DNA from: Pseudomonadota bacterium
Lineage (GTDB): Bacteria; Pseudomonadota; Alphaproteobacteria; Rhizobiales; Rhizobiaceae
Length of the DNA stretch: 9,901 nucleotides
Assembly: GCA_023433855.1 (NCBI GenBank)
Contig: JAEYTV010000167.1
Coordinates: 1-9,901 of the forward strand
Direction: 5' to 3'
In this document: positions 6,037 through 9,901 of the stretch, piece by piece
How the letters are laid out: every line of letters begins with the position of its first letter
How positions within the stretch are numbered: the stretch's first letter is position 1
The notes under the pieces: model-generated
Database searches by the model: none
Told to the model about the DNA's origin: nothing
The model's input: only the letters and a program-made list of their open reading frames with translations
Made by a program: the position numbers and the translations under genes

Positions 6037-8418
6037 ATGGACCTAGATTATTCGGACGAGCAGCTTCTCCTGAAGGAAAGCGCCTACCGTTTCCTGAAGG
6101 AACGCTACGACTTCGACAAGCGGTCAACACTCGTTGCCTCGAATGACGGGATCGGCGCGGCGATCTGGTCTGAGATGGCCGGTCTCGGCTGGCTGGCGCT
6201 TCCGTTCTCCGAAGAGAATGGTGGCCTCGGCGGGAGCGCGGTAGAAATCTCGCTGATCATGGAAGCGCTCGGCCGGGTGCTGATGGCGGAACCCTATATC
6301 GCCTCCGTCATCCTCGCCGGCAGTCTCGTCGAAAAACTTGGCACCAAAGAGCAGAAGGCCGAAATCCTGGGTGGCCTGATCTCAGGCGCCTCGCGCCCGG
6401 CTCTGGCGCATGCCGAACGACAGACCGGACCCGACCTCGCCAACATTTCCGCCATCGCCTTGAAGACAGACGAGGGCTACGCTCTAACCGGCGAAAAGTC
6501 GCTGGTGCCGGGCGGCGCGGACGCGGACATCTTCCTCGTCTCGGCAAAGCTCGACGGTAATATCCGCCTCTTCGCGGTGCCAGTGAATGCTGCGGGCGTC
6601 AATCGGACGACCGTAAAGCTCGTCGATGGTGCTCGTGCCTGCGACCTCTCTTTACAGGACGTCTCCATCCTGGCCTCCGCGCTGCTCGATGGTCGCGATA
6701 CGCTCGGCGAAATAGAAGCGGCGCAAGACCGCGCCAATGCAGCGCTCGCCTCGGAAGCGGTCGGCATCATGGATGCGCTGATGGATGCGACCGTTTCCTA
6801 CACAAAGGAGCGCGTGCAGTTCGGCAAGCCACTCGCTGCCTTCCAGGCGCTGCAGCACCGCATGGCCGAGATGGCGGTGAAATGTCAGGAGGCTCGCGCC
6901 TCGGCCCTTCTCGCCACGCTTTCTGCCGACGCGCCGCAGGCGGTGCGGATCCGGGGTGTCTCCGGCGCCCGCGCCAAGATCGGCAGGGTCTCCCGGTCCG
7001 TCGCGCAAGAGGCGATCCAGCTTCACGGCGCCATGGGCTTTTCCGAGGAGATGCCGATCGGCGCCTGGTTCCGCCGTCTCTACGCGATCGAAAACACGTT
7101 CGGCACGACCGCCGACCATCTGAAACGCTACGGCGACATCATCCTTGATAGCCAGGTTGTGGCCGGCACCCTGCTGCGGGAGCCGGCTGCACACCAGTCA
7201 ACCGCCGGAGAAGGCATGAATCTCCGGATGACGGAAGCCGAGGTTCGTTTCCGCGACGAGGTGCGGGCTTTCCTCGATGCCCATTTGGACGAGGACCTGA
7301 AGCGGGCCGAGCGCCTGAACCCGAGCTTCCTCGCCGACCCCGTGATTGGCCTGAAATGGCAGGCGAAGCTCAATGAAAGGGGATGGGTGGCGCCCTCCTG
7401 GCCGAAACAATATGGCGGCACCGGCTGGACGCTTACCGAGCGCTACATTTTCGACCAGGAATGCGAACGGGCCGGCGAACCGCATTTCCGTGGCGCCTCG
7501 ATAAAGATGATCGCCCCTGTGCTCATGCGCTACGGTACGGAGGAGCAGAAGTCCTTCTACCTGCCGCGCGTCCTGAACGGCGAGGATCTCTGGGCGCAAG
7601 GTTACTCCGAGCCGGGCTCCGGTTCCGACCTGGCTTCGCTGACGACCAAGGCGGTGCTGGAGGGTGATTACTATGTCGTCAACGGCTCGAAGATCTGGTC
7701 GACCCTTGCCCATCACGCCAACCGCATGTTCGCCCTGGTCCGGACCGCCGATACGGGGAAGAAGCAGGAAGGCATCACCTTCGTCCTGATCGACCTCAGG
7801 TCGCCGGGCGTCACGATCCGGCCGATCCGCTCGATCTGCGGCACGCATGAATTCAACCAGGTCTTCTTCGACGACGTGCGGGTGCCGGTGTCCGACCGCA
7901 TCGGCGGTGAGGGCGAGGGCTGGGAGATCGCCAAATACCTGCTCGAATTCGAACGCGGCGGCGCCTTTGCTGGCGGCGCGCTGCGCGCCATGCTGACGCG
8001 GCTCCACCGCCTCGCCTTCCAAGTGCTGCCGGACGGCCGGAAGATGATCGACGACCCGGTGTTCATGGCCCGCTTCGCCGAGATCGCCACCGATGTCGAT
8101 GCGAGCGACATGCTGGAACTCGCCGTCATGTCCAAGGTGCAGTCCGGCAATAATCCGGGCTCGGTGCAGTCCTCGACGATGAAAATCGAGCGCAGCCGCA
8201 TCCGACAGTCTATCGCCGAACTGGCGGCCTCAATCCTTGGGCCGGACGCCTTGCGCTGGCAAGAACATCGGTCGCTGCATGAATTGCCGCAATCAAGCGA
8301 GGTCGACGAGGAGCGGAAGGTGGCTGCCGCTGTCTATTTCAATTCCCGCTCCCAGAGCATTCTCGGCGGCAGCAACGAAATCCAGCTCGAGATCATTGCC
8401 CGGACCCTGCTTCGCTAA
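6037..8418 (+). CDS. two-domain (fused alpha-beta) acyl-CoA dehydrogenase, FadE34-like layout
   Basis: This 793-residue FAD enzyme is twice the usual length because two acyl-CoA dehydrogenase domains are joined (about 1-375 and 394-793). It should desaturate an acyl-CoA at C2-C3 and pass electrons to ETF. The C-terminal half has the FAD/substrate signature GYSEPGSGSD (522-531), a likely catalytic Glu in LEFERGG (E639, the isovaleryl/long-chain-type position) and LGGSNEIQ (776-783). The N-terminal half has only a degenerate signature (AERQTGPD), Asp (D231) at the helix position and Phe (F355) at the MCAD-type position, but keeps FGKPLAAFQ (262-270) and QLHGAMGF (328-335), which usually contact the FAD of a partner subunit. 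The halves thus look complementary, as in mycobacterial FadE28-FadE29 heterotetramers and the natural fusion FadE34. Start ATG 6037 lacks a strong SD. In this operon it probably supplies enoyl-CoA to the hydratase-lyases; an alternative is a bulky, steroid-like acyl-CoA. Confidence 0.92.
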   Translation: MDLDYSDEQLLLKESAYRFLKERYDFDKRSTLVASNDGIGAAIWSEMAGLGWLALPFSEENGGLGGSAVEISLIMEALGRVLMAEPYIASVILAGSLVEKLGTKEQKAEILGGLISGASRPALAHAERQTGPDLANISAIALKTDEGYALTGEKSLVPGGADADIFLVSAKLDGNIRLFAVPVNAAGVNRTTVKLVDGARACDLSLQDVSILASALLDGRDTLGEIEAAQDRANAALASEAVGIMDALMDATVSYTKERVQFGKPLAAFQALQHRMAEMAVKCQEARASALLATLSADAPQAVRIRGVSGARAKIGRVSRSVAQEAIQLHGAMGFSEEMPIGAWFRRLYAIENTFGTTADHLKRYGDIILDSQVVAGTLLREPAAHQSTAGEGMNLRMTEAEVRFRDEVRAFLDAHLDEDLKRAERLNPSFLADPVIGLKWQAKLNERGWVAPSWPKQYGGTGWTLTERYIFDQECERAGEPHFRGASIKMIAPVLMRYGTEEQKSFYLPRVLNGEDLWAQGYSEPGSGSDLASLTTKAVLEGDYYVVNGSKIWSTLAHHANRMFALVRTADTGKKQEGITFVLIDLRSPGVTIRPIRSICGTHEFNQVFFDDVRVPVSDRIGGEGEGWEIAKYLLEFERGGAFAGGALRAMLTRLHRLAFQVLPDGRKMIDDPVFMARFAEIATDVDASDMLELAVMSKVQSGNNPGSVQSSTMKIERSRIRQSIAELAASILGPDALRWQEHRSLHELPQSSEVDEERKVAAAVYFNSRSQSILGGSNEIQLEIIARTLLR
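7207..7218 (+). promoter_or_regulatory. internal SD plus ATG at the dehydrogenase fusion junction
   Basis: GGAGAAGG (7207-7214) stands just before an in-frame ATG at 7216-7218 (codon 394), exactly where the second dehydrogenase domain begins. GGAG lies 5 bases from the ATG. It may be a relic of a once separate gene or a working internal start giving a free C-terminal subunit of about 400 residues. Confidence 0.45.
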
Positions 8419-8421
8419 CCG

Positions 8422-9798
8422 TCAGTGCACCTGACCCAGCTTGCCGGGGTTCATGATGCCCTTGGGGTCGATCGCTGCCTTGATCGCATTCATCATGTCG
8501 ACGGCGTCACCGTGCTCGCGACGCAGATATTTCAGCTTCGAAATGCCGATACCGTGCTCCCCGCTGAAGGTTCCCCCCATATCCATGGCGCGCTGGTAGA
8601 GCCGTTCGGCAAGCCGCTCGGCTTCCGCAAGCTCTTCCGGGATTTCCGGCTTGATCAGGTAGCCCACATGGAAATTGCCGTCGCCCACATGGCCGATGAT
8701 CTTGCCCATGACAAAGGAGTTGTCGATGTCCTCTCGTGCGGCGAGAACCGCATCGGCGAGACGCGAGATCGGTACACAGACGTCGGTAGTATAGGCCTTG
8801 CAGCCGGGCCGGAGCGTCTGGTTGGAATAGATCGTCTCGTGGCGTGCCTTCCACAGCCGCTCCCGGTCCTCGGTGCGGGTGGACCACTGGAAGTCGGAGC
8901 CGCCGAGATTAGCGGCAAGTTCGGCTACCGTGTTGGACTGCTCTTCCACCCAGCGCGGGCTGCCGTGGAATTCCAGGAAGAGGGTAGGCGCCACGTTCAA
9001 GGTCAGGCCCGCATGGCGGTTGGCGGCTTCCACGGCCACCTCGTCGAGGAATTCGATACGGGCGACGGGAATGCCGCTCTGGATCGTCGCGACGACGGTT
9101 TCGACCGCGCCGCGCATGGTCTCGAAGCTGCAGACCGCGGATGCAATCGTCTCAGGGATGGGATGCAGCCTGACGGTCACCTCGGTGATGACGCCAAGCG
9201 TGCCTTCCGCCCCGACATAGAGCTTCGTCAGGTCGTAGCCCGTCGCGGATTTTTTCGTCCTTCGACCGGTGTTGATGATCTTGCCCTGCGGAGTGACCAC
9301 CCGCAGCGCCAGCACGTTTTCCCGCATGGTGCCGTAGCGGACGGCGGTCGTGCCTGAAGCGCGGGTCGAGGCCATGCCGCCGAGTGAGGCATCGGCGCCC
9401 GGATCGATCGGGAAGAACAGGCCGGTGTCGCGGATATGGCCGTTCAGTTGCCTGCGGGTAACGCCCGCTTGGACCTGCGCATCGAAATCCTCGTGGTTGA
9501 CCGCGACAATCTGGTTCATGCGGGTAAGGTCGAGCGAGATCCCGCCCTTCAGGGGGATCGTATGGCCTTCCATCGATGATCCAGCTGCGAACGGCGTGAC
9601 CGGAATGCCCGCTTCGAAGCAGGCGGAGACGACGCGCGCTACCTCCTGCTCGATTTCTGCGTAGACCACCGCGCCCGGCAGCCGCGTCGGCTGCCGGGAC
9701 ATGTCGTGGCCGTGATGTTCGCGCACTGCCTCCGCAGTCGAGAGCCGATCGCCGAAATGCAGCTTGAGTGCGGCGAGCACTGAGCGGAGGTCGCTCAT
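8422..9798 (-). CDS. FAD-binding oxidoreductase, D-lactate dehydrogenase / glycolate oxidase GlcD type
   Basis: This 458-residue, full-length member of the FAD_binding_4 plus FAD-oxidase C-terminal family oxidises 2-hydroxy acids (D-lactate, glycolate, D-2-hydroxyglutarate, D-mandelate types) to 2-oxo acids. Visible are the PCMH FAD-binding fold with PFAAGSSMEGH (69-79), FPIDPGADASLGGM (129-142) and VGAEGTLGVIT (195-205), then the C-terminal cap with metal/substrate motifs GHVGDGNFH (369-377) and SGEHGIG (412-418; E414, H415), ending in MNPGK. There is no signal peptide, membrane segment or added iron-sulfur domain, so electrons probably go to a quinone, cytochrome or ETF acceptor that is not visible. 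ATG 9796-9798 overlaps the upstream gene's stop as ATGA, so the two are co-translated. Its 3' end faces the dehydrogenase gene 3 bases away. Substrate cannot be told from the sequence; the neighbour suggests a 2-hydroxy acid whose oxo acid goes to a thiamine enzyme. Confidence 0.92.
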   Translation of the reverse strand: MSDLRSVLAALKLHFGDRLSTAEAVREHHGHDMSRQPTRLPGAVVYAEIEQEVARVVSACFEAGIPVTPFAAGSSMEGHTIPLKGGISLDLTRMNQIVAVNHEDFDAQVQAGVTRRQLNGHIRDTGLFFPIDPGADASLGGMASTRASGTTAVRYGTMRENVLALRVVTPQGKIINTGRRTKKSATGYDLTKLYVGAEGTLGVITEVTVRLHPIPETIASAVCSFETMRGAVETVVATIQSGIPVARIEFLDEVAVEAANRHAGLTLNVAPTLFLEFHGSPRWVEEQSNTVAELAANLGGSDFQWSTRTEDRERLWKARHETIYSNQTLRPGCKAYTTDVCVPISRLADAVLAAREDIDNSFVMGKIIGHVGDGNFHVGYLIKPEIPEELAEAERLAERLYQRAMDMGGTFSGEHGIGISKLKYLRREHGDAVDMMNAIKAAIDPKGIMNPGKLGQVH

Positions 9799-9901
9799 TT
9801 CTTTTCGCCTGTCAGCATGCGGTGGTAGCGCGACCGGGCGATTTCCTGCGTGGTGATGAATTCCAGGAGGACTGGCACGCCCTTTTCGGTCTGTTCGATG
9901 C
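9795..9901 (-). CDS. C-terminal end of a probable thiamine-diphosphate enzyme (5' part outside window)
   Basis: Reading the - strand from the right edge gives an open frame of 35 codons to TGA at 9795-9797. It contains KGVPVLLEFITTQEIARSRY and ends in MLTGEKK. The strand-helix pattern (PVLLEFIT then a charged helix) resembles the extreme C-terminus of acetolactate synthase / benzoylformate decarboxylase-type enzymes, which decarboxylate or ligate 2-oxo acids. No catalytic motif is inside the window, so this is tentative; that the frame is coding is more secure, because its stop overlaps the next start as ATGA and codon use matches the neighbours. Paired with a 2-hydroxy-acid oxidase, it could decarboxylate the 2-oxo acid to an aldehyde. 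Confidence 0.5.
   Translation of the reverse strand, partial: IEQTEKGVPVLLEFITTQEIARSRYHRMLTGEKK

Noticed and set aside
6037..8418. Reading the double dehydrogenase as two genes joined by a sequencing error
   Set aside because: The frame runs through the junction without a shift or stop, through a plausible linker (about residues 376-393), and natural fusions of this type are known (FadE34).
9812..9901. Alternative - strand frame ending at TGA 9812-9814
   Set aside because: Its translation is rich in Arg/Ser/Cys without family character; the frame ending at 9795 is hydrophobic-patterned, enzyme-like and overlaps the next start as ATGA.

Overview
The window is ordinary protein-coding DNA, GC-rich by eye, with GC-biased third codon positions, Shine-Dalgarno (SD) start sites and tightly packed genes. 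Gene content and codon use suggest an alphaproteobacterium, perhaps a rhizobial or sphingomonad-type soil bacterium, but no taxonomic marker is present. I saw no RNA gene, insertion sequence, CRISPR array or phage gene, and no gene-free stretch longer than about 95 bases.

Bases 1-8418 (+ strand) hold six genes in one direction: the 3' end of an SDR oxidoreductase (1-474); a crotonase of the hydroxycinnamoyl-CoA hydratase-lyase type, 'ech1' (570-1427); an ADP-forming acyl-CoA synthetase (1443-3563); an NAD(P)-dependent aldehyde dehydrogenase (3645-5090); a second, diverged hydratase-lyase, 'ech2' (5100-5942); and a 793-residue acyl-CoA dehydrogenase made of two fused dehydrogenase halves (6037-8418). 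Bases 8422-9901 (- strand) hold a D-lactate/glycolate-oxidase-type FAD enzyme (8422-9798) and the last 35 codons of an upstream gene (9795-9901), probably a thiamine-diphosphate enzyme, joined by an ATGA overlap. The two blocks converge with only 3 bases between stop codons.

The + strand genes form a coherent catabolic module. The synthetase makes an acyl-CoA, the fused dehydrogenase introduces the alpha-beta double bond, a hydratase-lyase hydrates it and cleaves it by retro-aldol to an aldehyde plus acetyl-CoA, and the aldehyde dehydrogenase gives the acid. This is the non-beta-oxidative logic known for ferulate/p-coumarate, extended upstream to saturated (dihydro) side chains. The substrate is not settled. 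Both hydratase-lyases keep the catalytic core but lack one or both tyrosines that hold the 4-hydroxyl group in the Pseudomonas enzyme, so the acceptor may not be a simple 4-hydroxyphenyl ring. The - strand pair could feed the same pathway by oxidising a 2-hydroxy acid and decarboxylating the 2-oxo acid to an aldehyde, but this is inference.

The most notable points are the fused dehydrogenase with an SD-like sequence and ATG exactly at its domain junction, its asymmetric halves (only the C-terminal half has a candidate catalytic base), the two hydratase-lyases with altered phenol pockets, and a perfect 8-base inverted repeat over the ech1 SD and possible promoter.
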